From Streptomyces sp. NBC_00091 (lineage in GTDB: Bacteria > Actinomycetota > Actinomycetes > Streptomycetales > Streptomycetaceae), in assembly GCF_026343185.1 (NCBI RefSeq), contig NZ_JAPEMA010000001.1, positions 5,766,001 through 5,830,000 of the forward strand: DNA of 64,000 bases. Reading direction: 5' to 3'. Below the pieces are notes generated by a model. It ran no database searches. It was not told the DNA's origin and saw only the letters and a list, made by a program, of their open reading frames with translations. Shown here in pieces: positions 15,279 to 24,711 of this stretch. Within the stretch, counting starts at the first letter, position 1, and each line of letters opens with the position of its first letter. The translations under genes were made by a program, and so were the position numbers.

Positions 15279-16301
15279 CTAGGGGGTGTTCCCCGGCTCC
15301 TCCTCGGCGGGGTCTTCGGCGGGGTCCTCGGCGGGGTCCTCGGCCGGGTCCTCGGCGTCGTCGCGCCGGACCTCGATGCGGTCGGCGGCCAGGTCGACCG
15401 CGACGCGGTGCTCCATGCCCAGGGCCTCCAGGAACTTCTGCGGGAGCTGTACCCGGCCGGTGCGGTCGAGCATCACGTACTCGCGCTCGCTGACCGACTC
15501 CGTGCCGTGTTCGTCGGTGACCGTGCGGCGCAGCACCTCGCTGCTGGTGCGGCCGTCGCGGATCGCCACCGTACGGCGCACCTCGCCCGCCACCATCGGG
15601 TCGTGGGTCACGATGACCACGGTGGCGCCCAGCTCCCGGTTCACCGTCCGGAAGGCCTCGAAGACGGCCGCGCCGGTCTCGGAGTCCAGCTCGCCGGTCG
15701 GCTCGTCGGCGAGCAGCACCGCCGGGTCGTTGGCCATGGCCACGGCGATGGCCACCCGCTGCTGCTGGCCGCCGGAGAGTTCGGCCGGGCGGCGGTCGCC
15801 GAGCGCGCCGATCTCCAGGGCCTCCAGCAGCCGGCCGACCCGGGCGGCCTGCCGCGCCCGGGCCCCGCGCCCGCCGCCCTTCAACTGCATGGGCAGGGCG
15901 ATGTTCTGGGCGGCCGTCAGGAAGGGCAGCAGATTGCGGGCCGTCTGCTGCCAGACGAAGCCCACCGTCTCGCGCCGGTAGCGCAGGCGGTCGCGGGCGG
16001 ACATCTCCAGCAGGTCGTAGCCGCCGACGGTGGCGGTGCCGGCCGTGGGCACGTCCAGCCCGGCCAGGATGTTCAGCAGGGTGGACTTGCCGCTGCCGGA
16101 GGCGCCGACCAGCGCCACCAGGTCGCCCTGGGCCACCGTCAGCTCCAGCCCCTGCAAGGCCTGCACCTCGATCCCGTCGCTGGTGAAGATCCGTACGAGG
16201 CGGTCGCAGGCGATGGCGGTCCCGGCGGCGTGCCCGCGCGGTTCGGCGGCGGCCAGGGCCTGGCGCCGCAGCTCCTCGTACGTGGGCGCTTCGGTGTTCA
16301 A
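15279..16301 (-). CDS. ABC transporter ATPase (MacB/LolD type) with C-terminal AbrB-like domain
   Basis: 340 aa. Walker A VGASGSGKST, Q-loop FVWQQ, signature LSGGQQQR, Walker B AVLLADEPTGELDS and H-loop THDP are all present, in the MacB/LolD style that pairs with FtsX permeases. Residues ~265-315 (DRTGRVQLPQKFLEALGM) look like a SpoVT/AbrB swapped-hairpin domain, an extra seen in actinobacterial members. The end holds an AEDP repeat (four units encoded by 12-base repeats). Start TTG 16301 follows GGGAG and overlaps the permease stop as TTGA. Third gene of the permease-permease-ATPase operon. Confidence 0.9.
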   Translation of the reverse strand: MNTEAPTYEELRRQALAAAEPRGHAAGTAIACDRLVRIFTSDGIEVQALQGLELTVAQGDLVALVGASGSGKSTLLNILAGLDVPTAGTATVGGYDLLEMSARDRLRYRRETVGFVWQQTARNLLPFLTAAQNIALPMQLKGGGRGARARQAARVGRLLEALEIGALGDRRPAELSGGQQQRVAIAVAMANDPAVLLADEPTGELDSETGAAVFEAFRTVNRELGATVVIVTHDPMVAGEVRRTVAIRDGRTSSEVLRRTVTDEHGTESVSEREYVMLDRTGRVQLPQKFLEALGMEHRVAVDLAADRIEVRRDDAEDPAEDPAEDPAEDPAEEEPGNTP

Positions 16302-19150
16302 CGTTGGTCTCCCGCTCTCAACTCGGTGGTGATCTGTCGCCGGCCCGTTACCGCCGCCTCGGCGAGCACGGCCAGGGCCACCAGGCCCGCCAGGCCCAGC
16401 GCCTGCGCGAGCACCGGCCGCAGGCCGAGCCCCAGACCGGCCGGCACGGTGGCGCCGACCAGGGTCGACACGTCCACCGACGGGCCCAGCAGGGCGATGG
16501 CGGCGACCGCGGTCAGGGCGCCGCCGAGCGGGGCCGCCAGCACCTGCGGCAGTGATTCCGTCAGCACCAGCACCACGCCCTGCCGGGGCCGCAGCCCCAT
16601 GGTCCGCAACCGGGCCAGCAGCGCGGCCCGTTCGGGGGCGGCCCGTACCAGGGTCAGCAGCACGGACAGCAGCGCGAAGCCGGCCGCCGCCGCCAGGGAG
16701 GTCCAGAACAGCTGCCCGGCCGCGTGCTGGAGGGGGTCGCCGGCGAGCTTCGCGGAGACCGCCGCGCTGGTGTGCACGAAGGTCCGCTCGGCGACGGAGG
16801 CCGGTGCATGGGCGCGGACCAGCTCGCGCAGCCGATCCTCGTCGACCGTGCCCAGGGCGAACCAGTGGTTGGGGTGCGCCGCCTGGGGCACCCGCGCGGT
16901 GACCGGCCCGGCCGGCACCACGACGACCGCCGCCTCCACGGACGGCTCCGCCGGGGTCCCCTCGACCAGGCCGACCGGCCGCGCCCGCAGCTCCACGCCC
17001 GCGAGGTGGATCCGGAACTCGCCACCGGAGTCCTTCCCGGCGAGGTTCTTGCTGATCAGCACCGGGACGGGAGCGTCCGCAGCGCCGCCCCCGGCGAGCC
17101 GGGCGGGGTCGAACCGCCCCCGGCCGGCGGCCTCGGACAGCGCGGCGTAGGCTGCCGGGTCGGCGACCACCGCCCTGACCCGGGTACCGGCCAGGTCGTC
17201 CGACATCAGGAGGGCGTCCCGGTCGGTCCACACCCCGAGGGAGCTCCGTACTCCGGGCAGCGCGCCCGCCGCCCGGACGAACTCCGGCGCCAGCTCCTCC
17301 CTGGGCGGGGCCGACACATGGGCGTCGCCCCCGACATCGCCCCGCGCCGCCTCCAGGCGGGCCCCGTCCACGGAGGCCAGTACGGCCGACCCGAACCCGC
17401 CCGTGGTCACCGCCAGCAGCAGCGCGATCAGGGGCAGTACGGAGGGACGCGCGCCTCCCGCGTTCCCCCGGGCTGCCCGCGCGAGCCCGAGGAAGCCGGT
17501 CAGGCCGCGCCCGCGCCCCGCGGCCCGGGCCGCCAGCCGCGCCAGCGGGGGCTGGATCCGGGCCAGCAGCAGCCCCCCGCACAGCGCGAGCAGCAGCGGG
17601 GCGGCGACGAGCAGCGGGTCCAGCCCGGCTCCGGCCGGGGCGACCCCGCGCCGGCGGACCTCGGCCACGGCGGCCGCGGTGGCGGCGAGGACCAGCAGCT
17701 CCGCCACCAGCCGGCGCCGCGGTGCGGCCGCGCGCGGGCCCGACAGCAGCACGAAGGCCCGTACCGGAAAGGCCAGCAGGGCCGCGAGCGCGACGGCCGC
17801 GGCCGAGAGCAGGCCGGGCGCCGACCGGGGGGTCGGCAGCAGCAGTACCCCGAGGGTCGCCGCGAGCACGGCGGCGGGCAGCACGATGACGGCCCCCTCG
17901 CCCAGCAGCCGGCGCAGGATGCCCGCGCGGGAGCCGCCCCGGGCCAGCAGCAGAGCCAGTTCGGCCTCCCGCCGGTCACCGGTGAGCCCGGCGGCCAGGC
18001 AGAACACCACGAGGGCGACACCCGCCACCCCGGCCGGTCCGATCGCGGCCAGTGGCGCGGCGGCCTGCCGGCGGGCCTCGGCGGCGGCGAACAGTTTCGG
18101 CAGTTCGGAGGTGATCCGGATGTCGGGGTGGCCGGATTCGGTGATCAGCCGGTTGGCCGTGGGGCCGGACACGTACGAGGCGATCTGCTCGGCGACCTCG
18201 GGCAGCCGCTCGGCGCGCAGGGCGCCGATGTCCACCGGCAGCCGCCAGAAGTCCGTCGCGAGGGTGCCCCAGCCCGCCAGCCGGCCGATCCCCTCGGGGC
18301 CGACCAGGGCGGACGCGTCCCACCAGGACTTCTCCTGCTTCTTGTCCCACTTGAGACAGGCCTGCACGAGGCAGGAGGTGTCGGTGTCGCTCCAGTAGAC
18401 GTCGGCGGGGTCGGCCGGGGCGAACAGGCCGACGACCTCGATGCTCATCGGCGAGGCGATGTCCGAGGAGCCCTCCAGGACCGAGCCCACCTTGGCGCCG
18501 ATGCTGTCGGCGGTGCTCTTGGACAGGGCGACCGGGACGGTTCCCTCGCCGCCGCCGCCGGACGGCCACCGCCCCTCGACCAGCCGGCTGTGAGAGGCGA
18601 TCTGGGGCAGGTGCAGCAGGTCCAGGTTGGGCGCGATGTCCGACGGGCGGACGAGCCCGGGGCCCGCCAGGGAGCGCGAGTTCTTCGCGCGCACCCCGTA
18701 CACGGGGCCGGAGTCCGCCAGGCGGTAATCCGGCCCGACGGCGGCGCGCAGGGCGGCCAGCGAGGAGTCCAGGAGCGCCGCGAGCTCCTCGCTCCGCGCG
18801 GTGGCGACGAGCAGGCTGCCCGGGCCCGGGCCCGCGGTCTGGGCGGTGGCGACCAGGCTGGTCGGGCCCGGGCCCTGCTCGGCCAGGTAGGCGCGCAGGG
18901 CCTGGTCCGCGCCCCGGTCGAGGGCGCGCGGCAGAGCGGTGGCCAGCAGGACGGAGACGAAGACCAGCACGGCCGACAGGAGCGTGGCCAGGGGCGCGGC
19001 GCGCAGCCGCGTCCGCACCCAGCCGGCCCCCGCGCCGTGGCCGCGCCCGGTGGCCGCGGCCGGGCGTGCCGCCCCGCCCCCGGGCCCGGTGGCCCGGCCG
19101 CCGGGCGGCTCCGGCCGGTCGGCCTCGCGGTGGGTGGTCGGGCCGGTCAT
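16298..19150 (-). CDS. FtsX-like ABC permease (large)
   Basis: 950-aa permease. A first transmembrane segment near residues 55-75 is followed by a ~350-residue extracytoplasmic domain. Then come a cluster of membrane helices, a second extracytoplasmic domain and a C-terminal group of three or four helices (FtsX fold, with LRTMGLRPRQGVVLVLTES). Family members act as mechanotransmitters or export lipoproteins, peptides and drugs with a LolD/MacB ATPase. The ATG overlaps the stop of the preceding permease (ATGA) and GGAGG precedes it. The N-terminal ~45 residues are a Gly/Ala/Arg-rich cytoplasmic tail. Confidence 0.9.
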   Translation of the reverse strand: MTGPTTHREADRPEPPGGRATGPGGGAARPAAATGRGHGAGAGWVRTRLRAAPLATLLSAVLVFVSVLLATALPRALDRGADQALRAYLAEQGPGPTSLVATAQTAGPGPGSLLVATARSEELAALLDSSLAALRAAVGPDYRLADSGPVYGVRAKNSRSLAGPGLVRPSDIAPNLDLLHLPQIASHSRLVEGRWPSGGGGEGTVPVALSKSTADSIGAKVGSVLEGSSDIASPMSIEVVGLFAPADPADVYWSDTDTSCLVQACLKWDKKQEKSWWDASALVGPEGIGRLAGWGTLATDFWRLPVDIGALRAERLPEVAEQIASYVSGPTANRLITESGHPDIRITSELPKLFAAAEARRQAAAPLAAIGPAGVAGVALVVFCLAAGLTGDRREAELALLLARGGSRAGILRRLLGEGAVIVLPAAVLAATLGVLLLPTPRSAPGLLSAAAVALAALLAFPVRAFVLLSGPRAAAPRRRLVAELLVLAATAAAVAEVRRRGVAPAGAGLDPLLVAAPLLLALCGGLLLARIQPPLARLAARAAGRGRGLTGFLGLARAARGNAGGARPSVLPLIALLLAVTTGGFGSAVLASVDGARLEAARGDVGGDAHVSAPPREELAPEFVRAAGALPGVRSSLGVWTDRDALLMSDDLAGTRVRAVVADPAAYAALSEAAGRGRFDPARLAGGGAADAPVPVLISKNLAGKDSGGEFRIHLAGVELRARPVGLVEGTPAEPSVEAAVVVVPAGPVTARVPQAAHPNHWFALGTVDEDRLRELVRAHAPASVAERTFVHTSAAVSAKLAGDPLQHAAGQLFWTSLAAAAGFALLSVLLTLVRAAPERAALLARLRTMGLRPRQGVVLVLTESLPQVLAAPLGGALTAVAAIALLGPSVDVSTLVGATVPAGLGLGLRPVLAQALGLAGLVALAVLAEAAVTGRRQITTELRAGDQR

Positions 19151-22100
19151 ATCTCCTCCACGTGGCGCAGACGGGCGGCGGCGCCCCGGGACGTGCGGTC
19201 GCCGCGGCCGCCGAGCACCGCCGACAGCAGCGGCACCGCGGCGATGACGGCGGCCAGCAGCAGGGTCCGCAGGTTCGGCAGGTCCACCAGGACCGCCGGC
19301 ACCGGGCGCTGCGCGGCGGGGGTGAGCACCATCAGCGGCACCGTCAGGTGCACGATGGCCGCGCCCACCGCCAGTCCCACCCCGGTCCCGAGTGCGACCA
19401 GGACCAGGCCCTCGGCGGCGGCCGCCCGGGCCAGGCCCCGCCGGGGCGCTCCGAGGGCCAGGAGGACCGCGGACTCCCGGCCCCGCTGGCGCGCGGCCGC
19501 CGCCGAGGAGGCGGCGAAGCCGATGGCGGCCAGGACCGCGCTGGACAGGGCGAGCGCGGCCAGCGCGATGCGGGGGCCGGCGCTCAGCGGGTCGTTCAGC
19601 AGCCCGGCGGCCACCTCCTCGCGCAGCAGGACCCGGTGCGAGCCGGCCCCCGCCCGCAGTTCGGCGGCGGCCCGCGCGGGCGCGGGGTCGGAGGCGGAGG
19701 CCGCGGGCAGCCACCACTCGTCGGCGCCGGGCAGGGCCTGCCCGTCGGTGGCCGCGAGCAGCCGCCCGGCGGTGGCGAGGTCGACGGCCACCGCCCGGTC
19801 GCCGGACGCGGGCAGGGCTCCGACGGCGGCGGTGACCCGGACCGGGACGGTGGCCGAGCCGAGCAGCACCGGGATCCGGTCGCCGACCTCGGCCCCGACG
19901 GCGGTCAGATAGGCGCGGGTGGCGATGCCCGGCAGCTCGGCGGCGGCCGGCCCGCCGGCGCTGAGGCTGAGGTCGTAGCTGTTCATCGGGGCGCCCGTGT
20001 ACCGCAGGCGCAGCAACGCGCCGTCGGCCGGCAGCAGCCGGGCGGCCGGGGTGTCCGTCCCCAGGACCGGGGCCACCAGGTTCCAGGCGGGCGCGGCGGC
20101 CTGGACGGGGACGGCCGGGCCGCCCGCCGTCTCCGTGACCGAGACCCGGCGCAGCGCCACTTCCGCGTCGACCGCCGACCTGCCGTCCGGCCGGTTGAGC
20201 CAGCCGGTCCCGGCCCCGTACGACAGGGTGAGCCCCGCGATGGACAGGGGTTCGGCGGCCGCCCCGAGCGGGGCCCCGGCCAGCGCCGCGACGTCCACGG
20301 AGAGGGTGCCCTCGCCGTTCTCCGGCAGCGTCTGCATCGGCGCCCGGTAGGTCAGCCCGAACCGGTCGCGCAGCAGTACGCCCAGCCGGGCGCCGCCGCT
20401 CGCGCCGGAGGCCCGCAGCGACACCTCGAGGTCGATCCGCTGCGGCCGGCCGGGCAGGACGATGCCCGCGCTGCCCGGGGCGTCGGCCGCCAGCGGGGCG
20501 AACAGCTTCTCCATCGGCTTCCCGTCCCGCAGGTCGGCCCGCAGCGGCACCCGCCGCGCGACGGCGGCGGCGTCCAGCGCGAGCAGCTCCCCGGTGGTAC
20601 CGCCCGGCAGCCCGTGCGCGGAGCGCACCACCGGGATCATCCGGTCGCCGCCCGGCAGGGCCGCGTACCGGCCGCCCCGGCCGGCCGCGGCCACCTCGCT
20701 GCCGGTGATCCGCAGCCCGCCGGCGGTGGCGAACTCAGCCTGGTCGCGCTGCGAGGCGGACCACGCGGTGTGCTGGCCGAGGGCGAGGATGCCGCTGGAC
20801 ACCGAGAGCACCAGCAGCAGGACGGGCCCGGTGGCCCGGCCGGGGCGCCGGGCGAGCTGCCAGCCTACGAGCGCCGGGCCGAGCCCGCGGCCCCGGGCGG
20901 CGATCCGGCCGCCGAGCCGCGCGGCGAAGGGCAGCAGCCGCAGCACCAGGAGGGTGCCCGCGCACAGGGCCAGGGTGGGCGCGGCCACCAGGACCGGGTC
21001 GACGCCGAGTTCGCCGCCCGCCCCGGCGCCGCTCCCGCTGTAGCGGTCGAGCTGGCGGTACGCGAGGACGGCGAGCGCCACCACCGCGAGGTCGAGGCCG
21101 GAGCGGGCGGCCCCCGACACCACGGCCGCCCGGCGCCCGGCCCGGCGCAGCACGGCGGCCGTGGCCCCGCGCAGGAGGGCGGGCAGGGTGGTCAGCAGGA
21201 CGCACGAGAGGGCGCAGCCGGCCGCGACCGGCCAGAGCAGCCATGCCTCCCCGGTCTCGACGGGGGCCTCGGCCAGCGGCCCGTAGCGGCCCGTCAGGCG
21301 CAGCAGCGGCGGGGTCAGCAGCGGGGCCAGGACCGCCGAGGGCAGGGCGAGCAGCAGCGCCTCGGCCGCCGAGAGCGCCCCGAGCCGGCGGCGGGAGGCG
21401 CCGCGGGCCGTCAGCAGGATCCGCTCCGGCTCCTGACGTTCCGTCAACAGGTGGGCGACCAGCAGCAGGGCGGCCCCGGCCAGCACCGCCAGCTGGAGCG
21501 CCCCGACCAGCAGGGTGGAGCGGGCCACGCGCTGTCCCGTCTCCAACGCGCCGAGGAAGTCCCGCAGTCCGGTGGTGACCGTGAGGCCGGAGGGGCCCTT
21601 GGTGTTGGTCTCCGGTGCCAGGGGGCGGATCCGGGCGACGTCGGAGGCGCGTGCGGAGCGGAAGTCGGGGGTCAGCAGGGTGGCGCGGCTGTTCTGCACG
21701 AGGGCGCCGGCGGTGAAGGCGGAGTCGTGGACGAGCAGCGGGCCGTAGCTGGTGAAGGAGCCGACCTGCACCTCGCGCCCGCCGAGCGGATCGAGCTGCC
21801 AGTACGGGGCGTCCGGCTCGGCCGCCCGGTAGACGCCGGTGACGAGTACGGTCAGGGGCGCCCCGCCGTAGCGGTCCTCCAGCCGGACCTCGGCCGGCAG
21901 GGGCTGTCCGGTCAGCCCGAGCCGGTTCAGCGCGGCCTGGGGCACGGCCACCGGGACGCGCCCCGGGCGGTCCCCGACGGCCTCGGGCCACTGGCCCGCG
22001 AGGAGCCGTACGCGGCCCGGGTCGAGGGCGGCGAGCAGGGTCAGGTCGGGCTCCTTGCCGGGGGCGCGGGTGCCCGGCAGACCGTACGAACGGCTGCGCG

Positions 22101-22389
22101 CCAGGCTCTCGACACCGACGGGCACGCTCCCGAACAGGCCGTCCGCGAAGCCCCGTACGGCCGTGTCGTCCCCGGACCGGGCGGCCACCGGGTGCTCGCC
22201 GGAGAGGACCACGGCGGTGTTCGACCGGCCGGCCGGGTTCGCCAGCGCCTGCCGCACACCGGCGTCGCCCACACCCCGGGTGAAGGCGAGGAGCGCGGTC
22301 AGCGTGGTCGTGGTGATGAGCGCGGCGAGCAACACGGCGGCGGCGAGCGGCAGTCGCCCGCGCAGCCGGCGCACGACGAAGCCGATCAT
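19147..22389 (-). CDS. FtsX-like ABC permease (large)
   Basis: 1080-aa partner permease with the same layout as the downstream one: an N-terminal helix (RLPLAAAVLLAALITTTTL), a large extracytoplasmic domain, a central bundle of hydrophobic helices, a second extracytoplasmic domain and three closing helices (IALAALALSSAVLAAIGFAA and following). GGAAGG lies 10 bases before the ATG. The start is shared with a 158-base divergent region that also drives a second ATPase gene at 22548, so the locus encodes two permeases and two ATPases. Confidence 0.9.
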   Translation of the reverse strand: MIGFVVRRLRGRLPLAAAVLLAALITTTTLTALLAFTRGVGDAGVRQALANPAGRSNTAVVLSGEHPVAARSGDDTAVRGFADGLFGSVPVGVESLARSRSYGLPGTRAPGKEPDLTLLAALDPGRVRLLAGQWPEAVGDRPGRVPVAVPQAALNRLGLTGQPLPAEVRLEDRYGGAPLTVLVTGVYRAAEPDAPYWQLDPLGGREVQVGSFTSYGPLLVHDSAFTAGALVQNSRATLLTPDFRSARASDVARIRPLAPETNTKGPSGLTVTTGLRDFLGALETGQRVARSTLLVGALQLAVLAGAALLLVAHLLTERQEPERILLTARGASRRRLGALSAAEALLLALPSAVLAPLLTPPLLRLTGRYGPLAEAPVETGEAWLLWPVAAGCALSCVLLTTLPALLRGATAAVLRRAGRRAAVVSGAARSGLDLAVVALAVLAYRQLDRYSGSGAGAGGELGVDPVLVAAPTLALCAGTLLVLRLLPFAARLGGRIAARGRGLGPALVGWQLARRPGRATGPVLLLVLSVSSGILALGQHTAWSASQRDQAEFATAGGLRITGSEVAAAGRGGRYAALPGGDRMIPVVRSAHGLPGGTTGELLALDAAAVARRVPLRADLRDGKPMEKLFAPLAADAPGSAGIVLPGRPQRIDLEVSLRASGASGGARLGVLLRDRFGLTYRAPMQTLPENGEGTLSVDVAALAGAPLGAAAEPLSIAGLTLSYGAGTGWLNRPDGRSAVDAEVALRRVSVTETAGGPAVPVQAAAPAWNLVAPVLGTDTPAARLLPADGALLRLRYTGAPMNSYDLSLSAGGPAAAELPGIATRAYLTAVGAEVGDRIPVLLGSATVPVRVTAAVGALPASGDRAVAVDLATAGRLLAATDGQALPGADEWWLPAASASDPAPARAAAELRAGAGSHRVLLREEVAAGLLNDPLSAGPRIALAALALSSAVLAAIGFAASSAAAARQRGRESAVLLALGAPRRGLARAAAAEGLVLVALGTGVGLAVGAAIVHLTVPLMVLTPAAQRPVPAVLVDLPNLRTLLLAAVIAAVPLLSAVLGGRGDRTSRGAAARLRHVEEI

Positions 22390-22547
22390 GTGCCTGTTCC
22401 TTCCCCCCGAACCGGACCATTGGCACCGGATAGCGGACGATGCTGTCAGATTCGGTCCAGGAGAGGAAGGGACTTGCGTGAGTGATGTGACAGATGAGCA
22501 AATTCGGACGTGAGGTGACGAAGAGTGCCGACCGAGGGGGAGCCCAC

Positions 22548-23306
22548 ATGACGAAGCAGCGGGACCGACGGGACCAACAGGACCAACAGGACCGACAGGA
22601 CACCGCGACCACCGCGGCACCCATGATGGTGGTGCGCGATCTCCGCAAGAGCTTCGGCAGCGGCGCCAACGCCGTACACGCCCTGCGCGGGGTCTCGTTC
22701 GAGGCGCGGCGCGGTGAACTCACCGCGCTCAAAGGCCGGTCGGGCTCGGGCAAGACCACCCTGCTGAACCTGGCCGGCGGCCTCGACACCCCGACCTCGG
22801 GCTCCGTCGAACTCGACGGCACCGACCTGTCCACCCTCGACGAGAGCGGTCTGCTCGCGCTGCGCCGCGACCGCATCGGCTTCGTGTTCCAGTCGTTCGG
22901 GCTGATCCCGGTGCTCACCGCCGCCGAGAACGTCGGGGTCCCGATGCGGATGCGCAAGATCCCGGCCCGGCAGCGCGAGGAACGCGTCCGCACCCTGCTG
23001 GCCCTGGTCGGCCTGGCCGAACACGCCGGACAGCGCCCCGGGGAACTCTCCGGCGGTCAGCAGCAGCGCGTGGCCCTGGCCCGCGCGCTGGCCAACGAAC
23101 CCGCCCTGATCATCGCCGACGAGCCCACCGGCCAGCTGGACTCCGAGACGGGCCGCTCCATCATGCGGCTGCTGCGCGCGGTGGTCCGCAGCGAGGGCGT
23201 CACCGCCCTGGTCGCCACCCACGATCCGCAGCTGATGGAACTCGCCGACCGGGTGGTCGAGTTGCGCGACGGCCAGGTCGTCGAGCCGGCCGCGCCTTCG
23301 CACTGA
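22548..23306 (+). CDS. ABC transporter ATPase (MacB/LolD type)
   Basis: 252 aa. Walker A LKGRSGSGKTT, Q-loop FVFQSFGLIP, signature LSGGQQQR, Walker B ALIIADEPTGQLDS, H-loop THDP. The start follows GGGGGAG; an in-frame ATG at 22494 is less likely because it has no ribosome-binding site. The N-terminus carries a DQQDQQDRQD repeat encoded by nine-base units. It is divergent from the two FtsX permeases and very probably energises one of them. Its last 107 bases are overlapped by the convergent STAS gene. Confidence 0.92.
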   Translation: MTKQRDRRDQQDQQDRQDTATTAAPMMVVRDLRKSFGSGANAVHALRGVSFEARRGELTALKGRSGSGKTTLLNLAGGLDTPTSGSVELDGTDLSTLDESGLLALRRDRIGFVFQSFGLIPVLTAAENVGVPMRMRKIPARQREERVRTLLALVGLAEHAGQRPGELSGGQQQRVALARALANEPALIIADEPTGQLDSETGRSIMRLLRAVVRSEGVTALVATHDPQLMELADRVVELRDGQVVEPAAPSH

Positions 23307-23613
23307 CCGGCGGCAGCGGCGCCCGCACCCGGGCCCAGAGCTCCAGCAGCAGCCGCACCGGGCGCGAGGCCGCGGCCAGCTCCCAGCGGCGGCCGTCACG
23401 GGCCCACCGGTCCAGGACGTCGAGCAGGGCCGAGTCGCAGAAGGTGACCTGGGCCGCGTCCAGGACGAGGCGGCGGGCGCCGAGGGCGGCGGCCTCCTCG
23501 AAGAGGCCGTGCAAGGGGGCGCAGCTGTAGTGGTCGAACTCCCCGGCCAGACCGACGGCGAGGACTCCGTCGCGGAGCGTGGACCGGATGCGGGGGAGCG
23601 GCGGGCCGTTCAC
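23200..23613 (-). CDS. STAS-domain protein (anti-sigma antagonist-like)
   Basis: 137 aa from the GTG at 23613, which has GGAGG close by; an ATG at 23709 would add 32 Arg/Pro-rich residues and is less likely. The STAS domain covers about residues 8-95 (STLRDGVLAVGLAGEFDHYSCAPL, then ARRLVLDAAQVTFCDSALLDVL). The phosphorylatable serine of SpoIIAA-type proteins aligns with the CDSALLD region, so regulation by a kinase is possible. The C-terminal basic tail is translated from DNA that also encodes the end of the ABC ATPase on the other strand, so that tail may not be conserved. Confidence 0.72.
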   Translation of the reverse strand: MNGPPLPRIRSTLRDGVLAVGLAGEFDHYSCAPLHGLFEEAAALGARRLVLDAAQVTFCDSALLDVLDRWARDGRRWELAAASRPVRLLLELWARVRAPLPPVSAKARPARRPGRRATRPPGRRVPSAADRGWRPGR

Positions 23614-23726
23614 GCCCCTCCAACGGGCCACGCCCCGCACGGGAACCGGCGCCCCGGCGCGATTCACCCGCGCGGCCGTGGGGCGCGGGCGCCCCGGGCG
23701 GGCGGCCATGACGGAAAGTGGGGCGC

Positions 23727-24608
23727 GTGGATGCCGATGCGGAACTGGATCTGGACGAGATCGTCGACGCGCTGTACGTACCGCACCCCGCGCGGTTCAC
23801 GGCGGCGCGGGACCGGGCCGCGGCCCGGGTGAAGGCGGCCGGGGACCCGGCGGCGGCGAAGCGGATCGCGCGACTGCGGCGGCCCACGCTCGCCGCCTGG
23901 GCGTCGAACGGGCTCGTACGGGCGAAACCGGACGAGGCCGAGCAGTTCCTCCAGCTCGGGCAGGCGCTGCGCGCGGCGCACCGGTCCCTGGACGGGGAGC
24001 GGCTGCGGGACCTGTCGCACCAGCAGCACGTGGTGATCGGGGCCCTCGCCCGGGAGGCCGCCCGGCTGGCCGAGGAGGCGGGGACGCCGGTCTCCGAGAC
24101 CGTGGTGCGGGAGGTGGAGCACATCCTGCACGCCGTCCTGGCCGATCCCGGGGCGGCCCGGGAGTGGGCCTCGGGCCGGCTCGTACGGTCCCCCGCGCCG
24201 GTGTCGGAGTTCCCGGCGGTCGACCCGGACGTGACGCTCCCACCCGGGCCGGAGCCGGAGCCGGAACCGGAACCCGCCGCCCCGGCCCCGGAGCCCGCCG
24301 ACCCCGCCCGCGCGGCACGGCTGGCGGCGGCCCGGGCCGCCGCCGAGGACGCCGCGTGGGCCGTCTCCGCCCGCGAGGACGAGCTGCGGGTGGCCGAAGA
24401 GGCCCGGCAGCACGCCGTGGCCCGGGCCGCCGAAGCCGACGCCGTGGTCGCCCGGCTGGAGGGGGAGGCCGAACAGGCGCGGGCCGCGCGGGACCTCGCG
24501 TACGCGGCCGTGTCCGAGGCGGAGGCGCGCCACCGGGAGGCCGGCCACGTGGCCCACGAGGCCCGCCTCGCGGCGTCGGCCGCCCAGCGCCGCCTGCGCC
24601 GGATGTAG
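23727..24608 (+). CDS. Hypothetical Ala/Glu-rich coiled-coil protein
   Basis: 293 aa from GTG 23727; GTG 23718 adds three residues. The first ~150 residues are helical with ALYVPHPARFTAARDRAAARVKA and RPTLAAWASNGLVR. A Pro-Glu linker (about residues 175-195, PEPEPEPEP) follows, then a ~95-residue alanine-rich coiled coil (ARLAAARAAAEDAAWAVSAR onward). Similar unnamed proteins occur across Streptomyces. No signal peptide or membrane helix. Divergent from the STAS gene. Function unknown. Confidence 0.75.
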   Translation: MDADAELDLDEIVDALYVPHPARFTAARDRAAARVKAAGDPAAAKRIARLRRPTLAAWASNGLVRAKPDEAEQFLQLGQALRAAHRSLDGERLRDLSHQQHVVIGALAREAARLAEEAGTPVSETVVREVEHILHAVLADPGAAREWASGRLVRSPAPVSEFPAVDPDVTLPPGPEPEPEPEPAAPAPEPADPARAARLAAARAAAEDAAWAVSAREDELRVAEEARQHAVARAAEADAVVARLEGEAEQARAARDLAYAAVSEAEARHREAGHVAHEARLAASAAQRRLRRM

Positions 24609-24711
24609 GGGGGCGTCCGGGCGCGGTCGCCCCCTCCCGCCGCCCCTGAAATCCGCTGTCCGGTTACCGGAGAGGTGATAGACAACCGGAGCGGGAAACA
24701 CTCTCCACGAG

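Noticed and set aside
15290..15360. Repeat array at the ABC ATPase end considered as a regulatory repeat
   Set aside because: It is in frame and encodes AEDP units of the ATPase tail, so it is coding sequence expansion.
16724..19912. Long + strand frame across the permease genes
   Set aside because: Opposite to a well-supported FtsX permease; Gln/Gly/Arg-rich with no domain.
19066..22485. 1139-codon + strand frame
   Set aside because: Shadow of the second permease; no start with ribosome-binding site and no recognisable domain.
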